A stretch of DNA of 64,000 nt from Rhodococcus sp. SBT000017 (GTDB taxonomy: Bacteria; Actinomycetota; Actinomycetes; Mycobacteriales; Mycobacteriaceae): positions 62,001-126,000 of the forward strand of contig NZ_REFU01000004.1 in the NCBI RefSeq assembly GCF_003688915.1. Reading direction: 5' to 3'. Within the stretch, counting starts at the first letter, position 1. Each line of letters starts with the position of its first letter. Below, one piece after another: positions 1 through 8,860 of the stretch. Below the pieces are notes generated by a model, which did no database searches, was not told where the DNA came from, and saw nothing but the letters and a program-made list of their open reading frames with translations. The position numbers were made by a program, and so were the translations under genes.

Positions 1-30
1 CGAACCGGCCGAGGCCGGCGAATCGACATA

Positions 31-642
31 ATGAGCTCGGTCCGAGACGCTGCCGCTGCAGCGAGAACTATCGACGACCCCGAGCTACGTGCCAGATCCT
101 TCCTCGACACACTGCAACTGCAGTTCACGAGACCCTGGTCGATCGACCGATTCGTTGCCGAGGTTGGGTTCAAGATCGGCCGCGTCATTGTGATCCTCGA
201 TCTACCTGACGATCTGAGCGAAAGCGGCGAGGTCTCGGGCTTTTGGGTACGAACTGCCCCGGTCGATGTCATCTACGTCCGTGCGGACGTAGATCCGCTC
301 TTTCGTGAACAATGCATCCTCCACGAAGTCGCACACATACTTCTCGGTCATGATGCCGATGTTGTTGTCACCGAGGACATTCTGGTCGAATCGTTCATGA
401 GGATGGCTCCTGCCATTCCGAGGACAATGATCAGCGCGCTTGCCGAGGAACAACGGGCGAAGGTGTGCTTCACGCGAGTCCCGGATTTCCTTCAGCCCAT
501 CGAAGCAGAGGCCGAATGGCTCGGCACACTCATGCTTGCCCGCGCCGATTCCCTACGCAAGCCGTTCTACCCGGAGAACATCGACTCGAAAGACAAGGAG
601 ACCTTGCGTCGGGTGGCCACAATTTTTGGGTGGCAGATGTGA
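31..642 (+). CDS. ImmA/IrrE-type zinc metallopeptidase-like protein
   Basis: The 203-residue protein carries HEVAHILLGH at about residues 90-99. This is the HExxH zinc motif seen in ImmA/IrrE (COG2856) peptidases, which cleave or relieve repressors in mobile elements. The first 60 residues resemble the small alpha/beta lead-in of the family. There is no signal peptide, so it should be cytosolic. The next gene, a 7-TM protein, starts inside its stop codon (GTGA overlap at 639-642), so the two are probably translationally coupled. This peptidase/membrane-protein pair recurs in mycobacterial and rhodococcal accessory DNA. Usually a helix-turn-helix gene precedes it, which would lie left of the window. 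Substrate unknown. Confidence 0.75.
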   Translation: MSSVRDAAAAARTIDDPELRARSFLDTLQLQFTRPWSIDRFVAEVGFKIGRVIVILDLPDDLSESGEVSGFWVRTAPVDVIYVRADVDPLFREQCILHEVAHILLGHDADVVVTEDILVESFMRMAPAIPRTMISALAEEQRAKVCFTRVPDFLQPIEAEAEWLGTLMLARADSLRKPFYPENIDSKDKETLRRVATIFGWQM

Positions 643-1583
643 GCACGTTCTTCGAGGCGATACTGCCAATAGTGTTGTTGGTGTTCGGTCTTCAACGCCT
701 ACCGTTGTACAGGCGGAGGCCGCAAACTCGCCCCATGACGGTGCTACTGCTCACTCTCAGTGTTGCGCAGATGTTCAGAATTCATGCGCTGGCAGACGAC
801 AAGCTCGACCCTGTCTTACACGACGTAACGGGCCTGTGGAACGTGTCTGTTCTGATAGCTCAGGCCTTGGCGATTTGCGCCGCAACACAATGGGTAGGGA
901 TGGTGGCTCACTCGACCCAACGTAGTTTTCCGCGTCGCTATCGCTACGCCGTCACCACGGCGTTGGTCAGCGGTCTGGTCATCTCATTTCTGCTCTCCCC
1001 CGCGCCGTCGAGACCGACTTACTACCTCAGTCAGACCTTTGCAGCCGAAGGCTGGATGCTGGTCTACTGGGTCATCTTTCTCGGAAGCCTGTCGTTGTGC
1101 GTGGTTGTGCCGTTCTACCTGTTGGTCCGCATGGCTTTGATCGTGAAGACCGGAGAATTGGCGCGCGTTCTCACCGCTGCTGCGGTGGCGTGCGGGATGA
1201 TCCTGCTCTACGCAGTTCACAAGATCGTGTACCTGGTGGCGTTCGCCCGCGGCATAGAGAACTGGTACACCGACCACACCGTTCAGATATCGCTCTTTCT
1301 CATCATGTCGCCGCTGCTCGTCGCCGGATACGTTGCGTGGGTGTATATCTGGACGACACTGCTTCCTCGCGTCCAGCGGTACCGACGCATCGTTGCGTAC
1401 ATGGACGAGTGGCAGGCCTTGGCGACTCGAAGCAACGCCATCCTTGCGGACACTCTGATCCCGAGCTCCAAGCGGGCTGCCTGGCGTGCCAGCAGAAACT
1501 CCGTCGCGTCCACCCGACTGATGGTCGAGATGGTCGACGGCGAAGACGGTAAGGCAACTTCCGCGGGGGCGACTAGAAGATGA
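639..1583 (+). CDS. Seven-TM membrane protein, MAB_1171c-like
   Basis: About 314 residues with seven hydrophobic segments, beginning around FFEAILPIVLLVFGLQRL and ending around ISLFLIMSPLLVAGYVAW, then a soluble, charged C-terminal tail of about 70 residues. The architecture fits the actinobacterial MAB_1171c-like 'putative transporter' family, which sits downstream of ImmA/IrrE-like genes. The GTG at 639 overlaps the upstream stop by four bases; GTG 630 is an in-frame alternative. No transport substrate or catalytic motif is visible. Pairing with a metallopeptidase suggests a membrane sensor or signalling role, which is inference. Confidence 0.6.
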   Translation: MSTFFEAILPIVLLVFGLQRLPLYRRRPQTRPMTVLLLTLSVAQMFRIHALADDKLDPVLHDVTGLWNVSVLIAQALAICAATQWVGMVAHSTQRSFPRRYRYAVTTALVSGLVISFLLSPAPSRPTYYLSQTFAAEGWMLVYWVIFLGSLSLCVVVPFYLLVRMALIVKTGELARVLTAAAVACGMILLYAVHKIVYLVAFARGIENWYTDHTVQISLFLIMSPLLVAGYVAWVYIWTTLLPRVQRYRRIVAYMDEWQALATRSNAILADTLIPSSKRAAWRASRNSVASTRLMVEMVDGEDGKATSAGATRR

Positions 1584-2172
1584 ACGGGATCAAGCGCTTA
1601 GAGCGCGTCATGTATTCGGCGTACCCCTCTCCTATGCCCTCGAGCATCGCGGACTCTTCCGACGGGATCCGGTGGACATATCCCCCCGCCAGAAACGACA
1701 CCATGACGGGGGCAAGCCAGTTCCCGTACGCGATGGAGAATCCCAGCGCGCAGATCAATGCCCCCGTGTACGAGGGGTGCCGAATCAACCGGTACGGGCC
1801 CGTCTGCACCACCAGTTGCTCTGGATGCGTGTGGACCTTGAACGTAAAGGACTCCCCGAGCTTCCGCGCAGAAGCCAGCCGGAGGGCCTGCCCGAGTACA
1901 GCGGTGGTCAAGCCCGCGACGAAGAACGTTCGCGGGTGCCGATCAATGACGGTTGCCGGCGAGGCCACGCTCAGCACGAGGCCTCCGCCGTACGCCAGTG
2001 CAAGGCCACGGCCAACTGCTCTACCGGACCCGTTGTCCCGATTCACAGAGCCTGCTCGCGGCCTCCGCTTGCCCATCTTGTACTCCGACAACGCAAATCC
2101 CGCGAAAGCGGTAGCCAAAACCACAGCGGCCGGTCGACTGGTCACGAACAAGGGCAGCCTCTTGACGATCAT
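1573..2172 (-). CDS. Isoprenylcysteine carboxyl methyltransferase family protein
   Basis: About 199 residues with several membrane segments. The C-terminal half carries the signature GPYRLIRHPSYTG, followed by an acidic residue and a Y-x-x-Y motif near the end (EGYAEYMTR). This is the S-adenosylmethionine-binding region of the ICMT/PEMT-like family of integral membrane methyltransferases. ATG 2172 is preferred because the longer in-frame start at 2241 would leave only three bases to the divergent gene at 2245. The 3' end overlaps the preceding convergent gene by about 11 bases. The methylated substrate cannot be deduced. Confidence 0.7.
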   Translation of the reverse strand: MIVKRLPLFVTSRPAAVVLATAFAGFALSEYKMGKRRPRAGSVNRDNGSGRAVGRGLALAYGGGLVLSVASPATVIDRHPRTFFVAGLTTAVLGQALRLASARKLGESFTFKVHTHPEQLVVQTGPYRLIRHPSYTGALICALGFSIAYGNWLAPVMVSFLAGGYVHRIPSEESAMLEGIGEGYAEYMTRSKRLIPFIF

Positions 2173-2244
2173 GCGACACAGCTTCTCAGACTCAGTAGCC
2201 GCTCCGAGACGAGCAGGGTACCGACCAACTTCAAGGACCAACGC

Positions 2245-3261
2245 ATGACGACGGCGACACTACCGATCAAAGGCCTGGCACTGGTCGGGGTCGGTGCGTT
2301 TCTCGCCGCATCCTCGGCAACAATGTCCCTCTACATGGCTCCACAGCTGGTGAAGACGCCTCTCGACGTCGACTCCGCAACGGTCGCAACGGGCACCGCG
2401 ACCTTGCTCGACACCGAAGCGCTCATTCAGGGCGTCTCGAAAGTCGATCGCGACGTCCCCATTCGGGTCTTGCAGCAGGTCACTGTCGAAGAACCGTCCG
2501 ACAGCAACAAGATCACCATGCAATCCGCTGTTCTGTTGCAACGAGACGACAGACCTGGTGAACGAGGAACGGTCAACGCAACCGTCGATAGATTCACCGC
2601 CGACCGCAGAACTGCGATGCCGATGGACGATCCGATCGGGTCGATCCAGAAGTACGACGATCAACCCGCCGATGAAGTCACGCACGACGGGCTCTCGCTC
2701 AAGTTTCCGTTCGACGTCCAAAAGAGGTCCTATCCGTACTTCGATACGACCGCGCGCCGCAGCCAGGAGATCCAGTTCGACGGCCAGACCACCATCAACG
2801 GCCTGGATGTCTACCGTTTCGTTCAGGACATCGCGCCACTCGATACCGGCGGCAAGCTCAGCCTCCCTGCGTCGTACTGGGGTATCGACGGGGACGAAGA
2901 AATTCTGATGCACCGGTTCTACAAAGCACGCCGTGAGCTGCTCGTCGAACCCACGACAGGTGCAATCGTCTTCGGGAAACAAGCGATGCACCAGTACTAC
3001 GGCCGCACCGCTGACGACCCCTCGGCGGTCACCATCGTGGAAATGTTGCCAGAGCTCGACGCCGCCACTGTCGACGAGCAGGTGCAGCGGGCAGTCGAGT
3101 CCAAACGACTCATCGACTGGGCCGAGATCTACGGTCCGCTGACGGCCGGTGGTCTAGGCGTTGTATGCCTCGTTTCGGGGGCTGTAGTGATTCGTCGCCA
3201 TTCACGGACTTCAGAGCTGCTAGTGGAGAAGCACCAGGCCCTGGCTGATGCCCCCCGCTGA
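2245..3261 (+). CDS. DUF3068 (PorA-family) membrane-anchored envelope protein
   Basis: 338 residues with one N-terminal hydrophobic segment (residues about 7-27), a long extracytoplasmic beta-rich domain, a second hydrophobic segment near residues 297-318 and a short basic tail. The pattern YDDQPADEVTHDGLSLKFPF followed by QTTINGLDVYRFVQ is typical of DUF3068, found in mycolic-acid-containing actinomycetes. The start at 2245 has an AAGGA Shine-Dalgarno about seven bases upstream. Function is unknown; family members are thought to sit in the cell envelope. Confidence 0.65.
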   Translation: MTTATLPIKGLALVGVGAFLAASSATMSLYMAPQLVKTPLDVDSATVATGTATLLDTEALIQGVSKVDRDVPIRVLQQVTVEEPSDSNKITMQSAVLLQRDDRPGERGTVNATVDRFTADRRTAMPMDDPIGSIQKYDDQPADEVTHDGLSLKFPFDVQKRSYPYFDTTARRSQEIQFDGQTTINGLDVYRFVQDIAPLDTGGKLSLPASYWGIDGDEEILMHRFYKARRELLVEPTTGAIVFGKQAMHQYYGRTADDPSAVTIVEMLPELDAATVDEQVQRAVESKRLIDWAEIYGPLTAGGLGVVCLVSGAVVIRRHSRTSELLVEKHQALADAPR

Positions 3262-3394
3262 TGGCTGCCAGACAGTCAATGCGACAGAAGCCTGGCCCAG
3301 TTTCGGCGTGTCTGCGGAAGATGCCACGACACTCGAGACAGGATTGGTGGACGCGGGGATGACGGCCCCTCGTCGAGACCGGAGGAGACCACCA

Positions 3395-3595
3395 GTGCCT
3401 CAAAACAGCAAGGGCAAGCGCAAAGCTCTGAGAGCTCGTGCGCCCGAGGAGATCATTCCGACAATCGAGCGCATGGCGCGAGAGGCCGGCTGCAGTTCGG
3501 TCAGTCAGTACCTCTCCGACATGTTGTGCCTGGTGGCCGAACGACCCGATCTCGTTCGAGAGCTGAACCAGGAGGTGTTGCCGCTCTCCGCATGA
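3395..3595 (+). CDS. Small basic protein, possible ribbon-helix-helix regulator
   Basis: 66 residues starting at GTG 3395, behind a strong GGAGGAG ribosome-binding site at 3381-3387. The sequence has a basic N-terminus, then a short strand (KALRARAPEEI) and two amphipathic helices (PTIERMAREAG, SVSQYLSDML). That order resembles Arc/MetJ-type ribbon-helix-helix DNA-binding proteins. It lies just upstream of the replication gene, so a role in copy or replication control is plausible but unproven. An upstream in-frame start at 3248 would overlap the preceding gene and lacks such a site. Confidence 0.55.
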   Translation: MPQNSKGKRKALRARAPEEIIPTIERMAREAGCSSVSQYLSDMLCLVAERPDLVRELNQEVLPLSA

Positions 3596-3870
3596 CGTGA
3601 CGCACGGCCTCTCAGCTCGAATACGGAAGGGCGTTCCGTAGGGCTAGCTGGAGGAAAATACAGCGACACACGCCAGACCCGAGACACGAAAAACCCCCCG
3701 GCTCTTGTTGGGCAAGAAACGAGGGGCATTCGAGTTTGGTGAGAAGCGAGCTACCAACTCGATTCTCGGTGTTGCGCTTCCCCACGAAAGGGACTGTCTT
3801 GGTGGACAGGTCTCAGGGTACATCGCGCCCTGATGAAGATTCAAGATTTGGTGCTCGTGTCGGGTCGACG

Positions 3871-5769
3871 ATGTCGACACCCGACAACACTTGGGGACGT
3901 CTGTCTCCGTTGATGGCCGCGCGTCGGTCCATGCGGGTCTGGAGTGCCGACAGTGGCAAGTTCGATACCTCGCGGAGTCTGACGAAGCGCCTGCCGGCCG
4001 TGCCGGCCGCAGTGCCGATCTATGTGCGCGGCCGTACGAGCCTGTTAGCGCTGGACTTCGACGCCAAACATCACAGTCCTGAGCAGGTCGACGCCGACGT
4101 CGATCGCGCACTCGGATGGCTCCATGAATGCGGCGCGCGCACAATCACCGACCGCTCGACGAGCGGTGGCCGCCACGTTCTGGTCCCCATGGCCACCGAT
4201 ATGCCTCTGCGCGTCGACGACATCAAAATGGTGATGCAGCTCCTCGGTGCCCGGTTGGTCACCCTGGACGCCACACCGATGCTCAACGCAGACTGGGGAT
4301 GCATCACTCCCCCTGGCTCACCCTGCCGCGAGGGCGGCTACCGACTGCTCGACGGCACCCTCGACGACGCAATAGACGCCTTCACCGTCCGCTCCGACCG
4401 CGGTGTCATCGCGCGCCTGATCGCTTTGCTGGGGGGCGCGACCACTCCCCGCCACCGAACCCCAGTTGCCGCAGTTGCAGCCTCCCTCACACAGGACGAA
4501 CGCCTCGTCGGCGTCGGACGCGATCGACGCCTGGACCCGCGCTTCCACCGCACCACACCTGTCCCCCATGCCGTCGAGACGTACGCGGCCACAGGCAAGT
4601 TCACCAAGGCTCACAAAGCCCTCTGGACATCTCCGTCAGAAGCACGCCAGTCCGTCATCAGCCACGCCGTCCTCCGCGGTGCCAGCACTGCGGACATCGA
4701 GAAGTCAATCGCCACCTCAGAGTGGGCCGGGCTGCGTCACGCCTACATCGACAAGTACGGGACTCATTCAGCCGCAGCCTTGCAACGGGACGTGGAGAAG
4801 GCTCTGACCTGGGCCGCAACGATTGTCCGTCCATTCCACCAACTCACGCACAAGAACAGATACACAGGGGGGGATGGTTCCTTCCTGAAAGATCGTGTTC
4901 GTCAGCAATGGCTGGCTCACGCGAAGCTGTGGATCGACTCAGAATTCCTCGGTACTCGTCAACGCCCCGTCCTACTAGCGGTGGTGCAGGCCCTCGCTTA
5001 CACATCTGCGTTGGCGGGGGAATTGGTGGAGGGAGTCCCAGTGGTCGCCGTTGGTGGTCGAAGTCTGTCGCATGCAGCGGGGCTGATGTCGGAATCGACT
5101 GTGTGGAGTGGGCTGAGACTGCTTAGAGAGACCCCAGGCTCTCCCGTGCTACTGGTGTCGCGCGGGGCAGGTCGAGAGGCGGACCGCTACGCCCTGACCA
5201 CTCCAGCCACGATCCAGAATCCAGGAGCAGCGCATATCGAGCGAGCGCGGGTCGAGCCCGTGCATCCGGCATGGAGCGTGCTTGGTCTACGTGGTCGTGC
5301 GGTGTACGAGCTGCTCAAGGCCGGCCTGGCCACCGACGTCGAGGACATCTTTGCCGCTGCAAAGCTCCGGCAGTCCAACGGATACGCGATCCTCGCGGAC
5401 CTAACAACTGCTGGGCTCATCGAGCGAAACAATGCAACCTTGACCCTAGGACGCCGCACGCTGGACGACGTAGCGGCCGCTCACGGTGTGGAAATGGTCG
5501 TAGCCGACCGCATTGTTCGGCACCGAGCCGAACGGCTCTTGTGGCAGGTGTGGCTCGAGAACCGTTTCTCCGCTCCATCCCGTGACTCCGCTACGCGCGA
5601 CCAGACGATTTTCCCGCCGGCCGAGGCCGCTCCCCTTCCTGGCGACGCAGATTCGGAGGCTCTTTGGGCAGCACTCATGAAGGCTGGTCCACCGCCAAGA
5701 GATCCGGTGTTAGAGGCAGTCGAGATACTCGGTGACCTTCTAGGGGCGGTCATTGTGGATACGTCGTAG
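3871..5769 (+). CDS. Primase-polymerase-like plasmid replication protein
   Basis: About 632 residues. Near residues 50-60 is LLALDFDAK, matching the D-x-D metal motif of archaeo-eukaryotic primase (PrimPol) domains. It is followed by TSGGRHVLVP (the sxH motif) and a NADWGCITPPGSP segment. The C-terminal third has a winged-helix look (AKLRQSNGYAILADLTTAGLIER). It sits just before the parAB operon, so it is the best replication-initiator candidate here. ATG 3871 was chosen because the N-terminal homology begins directly after it; the reading frame stays open upstream to 3736. Whether it initiates replication or only primes is not decidable from sequence. Confidence 0.6.
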   Translation: MSTPDNTWGRLSPLMAARRSMRVWSADSGKFDTSRSLTKRLPAVPAAVPIYVRGRTSLLALDFDAKHHSPEQVDADVDRALGWLHECGARTITDRSTSGGRHVLVPMATDMPLRVDDIKMVMQLLGARLVTLDATPMLNADWGCITPPGSPCREGGYRLLDGTLDDAIDAFTVRSDRGVIARLIALLGGATTPRHRTPVAAVAASLTQDERLVGVGRDRRLDPRFHRTTPVPHAVETYAATGKFTKAHKALWTSPSEARQSVISHAVLRGASTADIEKSIATSEWAGLRHAYIDKYGTHSAAALQRDVEKALTWAATIVRPFHQLTHKNRYTGGDGSFLKDRVRQQWLAHAKLWIDSEFLGTRQRPVLLAVVQALAYTSALAGELVEGVPVVAVGGRSLSHAAGLMSESTVWSGLRLLRETPGSPVLLVSRGAGREADRYALTTPATIQNPGAAHIERARVEPVHPAWSVLGLRGRAVYELLKAGLATDVEDIFAAAKLRQSNGYAILADLTTAGLIERNNATLTLGRRTLDDVAAAHGVEMVVADRIVRHRAERLLWQVWLENRFSAPSRDSATRDQTIFPPAEAAPLPGDADSEALWAALMKAGPPPRDPVLEAVEILGDLLGAVIVDTS

Positions 5770-5917
5770 CGGCTTCGGAAACGGGGCTTGAGGTCGGTCG
5801 CCGGCCCACTTATCTGTCAGCTGTGCTCCGTACCACCCATCGGCTATCCGCATCCGAGGACGGTCCGACGCTAGCGTGGTGCGGCGATGCTTGAGCAAAC
5901 CTATAGAGAGGCGGGTT

Positions 5918-6958
5918 ATGACCGACTGGGTTGTAGCGGCGGAAGAATTACGCGCCGAGCTGTTGGCCCCGGACGCGAATGATGTCGACTGCTCGGGGGT
6001 GATACCGGCCTCTCATTTCGACGCGCTGCGCAGCAGAGGTTTCTACGGACTTGCGTTCAAGTCGCAGGATCCGATCCGGACACTTGCGGACACCGGCGAA
6101 GTGCTGGTCAGCGGCTGCCTCGCCACAGCATTCGTATGGGCGCAACACCACGGCACGCTGCTACGTCTGGCCACGTCGAGCAACGAGGGCTTGAAAGCTA
6201 AGTATCTGACGGCACTGCAGACGGGCGACATGCGCGCAGGTGTTTCCGGCAGTGGCTATGCCAGCCCACGGAAGCCGCTGGTCAAAGCAGTTCGAGTAGC
6301 TGACGGCTACTCGATTACAGGGACCTCGCCCTTCGTAACGGGATGGAACGGTCTCACCGAGGTCATCGGTGTGACCGCGTACGACGAGGCAGCGGGACAG
6401 CAAGTTACGTTCCTTGCCCACGCCGAGGACGTCTCAGGCTTGGTAAGCGATCGCCTAGAACTGACGGCCGCGCACGCCTCACATACGGTCAGACTCACCT
6501 TCGACAGGCTTCATGTACCCGACGACGTGGTCATGAGTGTGTCATCGGCGTCAAAGAAGGACGGTTCGGAACTGAGTGACATGGATCGGGCTGTGACCCG
6601 TTTGAACGGCTCGCTCGCTCTCGGAACGGCGAAGGCATCCCTCTTGGAGTTGGCTGCAATGGGCCGGTCCAACGACATCCTCGATGCGAGACACAACGAG
6701 ATCAGAGCCACGCTCACTCGCGCGATCACCGAGCGGCAGATTGACATCTTCGGAGTGCGCGCTGCCGCAAGCCGATTCAGTGTTGACGTTGCGAACCATT
6801 TGGCGAGCGAGGCTGGAAGTGGAGCGATATTGCGAGGCGCGACACCTGAACGGCTTCTCCGTGAAGCTGCTTTCAGTCTTGTATGTACAACGACGCCGGA
6901 GATGAAGGCGCACTTGCTACGTGAGGCGGCACATCGGTACGACCTCTCAGTTGCGTAA
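5918..6958 (+). CDS. Acyl-CoA dehydrogenase-family flavoprotein
   Basis: 346 residues covering the N-terminal helical, middle beta and C-terminal helical domains of the acyl-CoA dehydrogenase fold. The middle domain shows AGVSGSGYASPRKPL and GYSITGTSPFVTGWNG. These look more like the flavin-dependent monooxygenase side of the superfamily (DszC/HsaA-like) than like true fatty acyl-CoA dehydrogenases. ATG 5918 follows a GAGAGGCGG element. It is a stand-alone gene between the replication gene and the parAB region, with a hairpin downstream. Substrate unknown. It is one of the few metabolic genes on this backbone. Confidence 0.7.
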   Translation: MTDWVVAAEELRAELLAPDANDVDCSGVIPASHFDALRSRGFYGLAFKSQDPIRTLADTGEVLVSGCLATAFVWAQHHGTLLRLATSSNEGLKAKYLTALQTGDMRAGVSGSGYASPRKPLVKAVRVADGYSITGTSPFVTGWNGLTEVIGVTAYDEAAGQQVTFLAHAEDVSGLVSDRLELTAAHASHTVRLTFDRLHVPDDVVMSVSSASKKDGSELSDMDRAVTRLNGSLALGTAKASLLELAAMGRSNDILDARHNEIRATLTRAITERQIDIFGVRAAASRFSVDVANHLASEAGSGAILRGATPERLLREAAFSLVCTTTPEMKAHLLREAAHRYDLSVA

Positions 6959-7028
6959 GACGGAGGCCGCAAACCCGCGTGCTGACTGTTGCCTCAACTG
7001 ATCAACTGGATCTGGGACGCGCAACGGT

Positions 7029-7058
7029 GGCTGCCCCAGTCCCCCGGTTGGGGCAGCC
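7029..7058 (+). terminator. Hairpin after the flavoprotein gene
   Basis: Perfect 10-bp stem GGCTGCCCCA / TGGGGCAGCC with a 10-base loop, 70 bases past the stop codon. No T-run follows, so it could also act as an RNA stabiliser. Confidence 0.55.
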
Positions 7059-7099
7059 GTGCCCGTCTGTGGAAGATGTTTCGACCTCCCCTAGTGGCT

Positions 7100-7420
7100 A
7101 TGGCTGCCTATATGGGCGATCGGAATGCCGCTCCGCTTCCCTGGTGAGCTGTGGTGAACGCCGGAGTTGCAGGCTGTTGCGGGCCGTTGCGCTCGGACGC
7201 AACAGCCTCCGATGCCCATATGGGCAGGTATATAACATTATATGTACATACAGTACCTAGCCTAGATACGATAGTTACTGTAAGCTAACGTTACCCAATA
7301 TCCAGTACTATTTGCTTTGCTCTTCTTTAATAATCAAAGCGTATATACGCTGCGCTTACGTACTATTCGCTAAGCACTACTAGTTCCACTTCGGTCCATA
7401 TGTCCCTGTAAGTGCCCCCA
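7100..7420. other. AT-rich tract with palindromes: candidate origin/centromere
   Basis: The stretch 7230-7400 is markedly AT-rich compared with the GC-rich surroundings. It holds a 14-bp palindrome AGCGTATATACGCT (7338-7351). It is preceded by GCCTATATGGGC (7106-7117) and TGCCCATATGGGCA (7213-7226), and followed by an imperfect GGTCCATATGTCC near 7394. The CCCATATGGG core recurs after parB (8706-8715) and at 62156-62165. The position directly upstream of parA fits a partition centromere/operator, and the AT-rich part fits an origin unwinding region. No gene is visible here. Confidence 0.45.
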
Positions 7421-7504
7421 CCTGCTTTGTTCCTCGGCTCTCCCCTTCGACACGGGGGAGGGGGGTGGTCGCATCAACGAACGAGAGGGAGAAGAAACAC
7501 CGCT

Positions 7505-8299
7505 ATGACAATTACTGCGATCGCGAACCTGAAGGGTGGCGTCGGCAAGACCACCATCGTGAACGGCCTAGCCCACGCAGCGGCCAGCGTGCAGCAAACC
7601 TGCTTGGTCGTTGACGCTGACTCTCAGGGGAATTCGACCAAGCATCTCACCAGTCACACTGTCGAAGATCCGCCTGAAGCGAGTCTCGCGGATGTGCTCG
7701 ACCGAGATGTCGACTGTTCGACCGAGCAAGCCATCATTCAGGCGCGGCGTCCAGGCATAGATGTTCTGCCGAGCGGGTTCAGTGACCTTCAAGCAGTCAT
7801 GGACACGCTGGTGGGGAAGACCGGCGGCGAGATGGCCGTCGACAGGGCGCTGAAAACGGTTGCAAACAAGTACGAGCACATCCTCATCGACTGCCGTCCC
7901 GCGATCGACCTTGTGTCCCGTGGAGCACTGTTCGCCGCCGATAACGTTCTGATCGTCGTGAACCCCGAATCGGACGCAATCGACGGGTTCGACGCTATTC
8001 GCCAGTCGATCGAGGACCTTGAGCAGTACATGGGCAAGGTACTGCCTATCGCAGGCGTAGTCGTCAACAAGATCGACGGGCGCCGTGCCGATCATGCGAA
8101 GACGCTGGAGTACCTCAAGGAGTACGTGCGAGCGGCTGATATCCGAATCGTGGGGGAGCCGATACCGATGCTGACCGACATCAGCAAACTGACCAACGTC
8201 GGAATGGGCCTCGACGAACACCCTCGGCCAACGGGAAGGATCCGCAACCTTCACGAAAACTTCGTAAAGATTCTCAACGCAACAGGAGGGAAGGCATAG
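7505..8299 (+). CDS. parA: ParA-family partition ATPase
   Basis: 264 residues with the deviant Walker A motif KGGVGKTT at residues 10-17, a switch-type VVDADSQGNST (A' motif) at about residues 36-46, and ILIDCRPAIDLVSR as Walker B. It is short, with no N-terminal helix-turn-helix, as in type Ib ParA proteins that rely on a small DNA-binding partner. ATG 7505 is preceded by GAGAGGGAGAAG. The next gene starts on the last base of its stop, so the pair is an operon. CCCATATGGG palindromes on both sides are likely centromere or operator sites. It should drive segregation of this replicon. Confidence 0.9.
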   Translation: MTITAIANLKGGVGKTTIVNGLAHAAASVQQTCLVVDADSQGNSTKHLTSHTVEDPPEASLADVLDRDVDCSTEQAIIQARRPGIDVLPSGFSDLQAVMDTLVGKTGGEMAVDRALKTVANKYEHILIDCRPAIDLVSRGALFAADNVLIVVNPESDAIDGFDAIRQSIEDLEQYMGKVLPIAGVVVNKIDGRRADHAKTLEYLKEYVRAADIRIVGEPIPMLTDISKLTNVGMGLDEHPRPTGRIRNLHENFVKILNATGGKA

Positions 8300-8703
8300 T
8301 GAGTAAAGAGATTCCGGCACCGCAGCTACCCGCCGCGCGTGCGCCTCGGCGCAACACGTTCGCGCAGGCGGCAGCACCGGCGCAACGCGAACCTGAGGCC
8401 GCGCCGCCTTCGGTAGCGCCACAGTCTAAGCCGCCGACACAGCCAACGAACGCCCCAGCAATCGAGGGTGGCGCGAAAGAGAGATCGAAGCGGATGGAAG
8501 GAACGAGGGACATTCTGCTCTCGATGCCCTCATCTCAGAAGGAACGAATGGAGGCAACGATCGCTCACACGCAGGCATTCACCGGCGTCAAGCATCAGCA
8601 GGTATTCATCCGGACGGCGGTTGAGCGGTTGTGTGAGCAGCTGGAACAGCAGTACAACCACGGTCAGCGGTACGCGCTACCGCCAGCTGCGCCCTCTCTA
8701 TAG
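8299..8703 (+). CDS. parB: Small centromere-binding protein (ParB-like)
   Basis: 134 residues: a proline/alanine-rich disordered N-terminal half, then a basic helical C-terminal half (RSKRMEGTRDILLSMPSSQKERMEATIAHTQAFTGVKHQQVFIRTAVERLCEQL) fitting a ribbon-helix-helix or short helical dimerisation/DNA-binding fold. It starts with GTG on the last base of the parA stop. Position and size match the non-homologous small ParB partners of type Ib systems. The gene's last codons lie inside a perfect 34-bp palindrome. A second, canonical ParB-domain protein is encoded at 59.7 kb. Confidence 0.7.
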   Translation: MSKEIPAPQLPAARAPRRNTFAQAAAPAQREPEAAPPSVAPQSKPPTQPTNAPAIEGGAKERSKRMEGTRDILLSMPSSQKERMEATIAHTQAFTGVKHQQVFIRTAVERLCEQLEQQYNHGQRYALPPAAPSL

Positions 8704-8727
8704 CGCCCATATGGGCGCTATAGAGAG
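8694..8727. repeat. Perfect 34-bp palindrome over the parB stop codon
   Basis: Each arm is CTCTCTATAGCGCCCAT, and the second arm is its exact reverse complement with no loop. The parB stop TAG (8701-8703) lies in the left arm. The centre is the same CCCATATGGG core found upstream of parA. Because there is no loop and no T-run, a protein-binding (parS-like) role is at least as likely as termination. Confidence 0.75.
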
Positions 8728-8815
8728 TGTGGGCGTCTTGGTGTCAGTGCCGCTTCGCCCGTTTTCTGGAGTGCCCTGGGCGTCGCGTTCGTATTAATTC
8801 CAAACCGACCCCGAA

Positions 8816-8847
8816 GGCCCCGGTAGTGCGCTCACACCACCGGGGCC
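8816..8847 (+). terminator. Hairpin after parB
   Basis: GGCCCCGGT (8816-8824) pairs with ACCGGGGCC (8839-8847) across a 14-base loop that can extend the stem. It lies between parB and the DUF2637 gene. Confidence 0.5.
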
Positions 8848-8860
8848 GGTAGATCACAGA

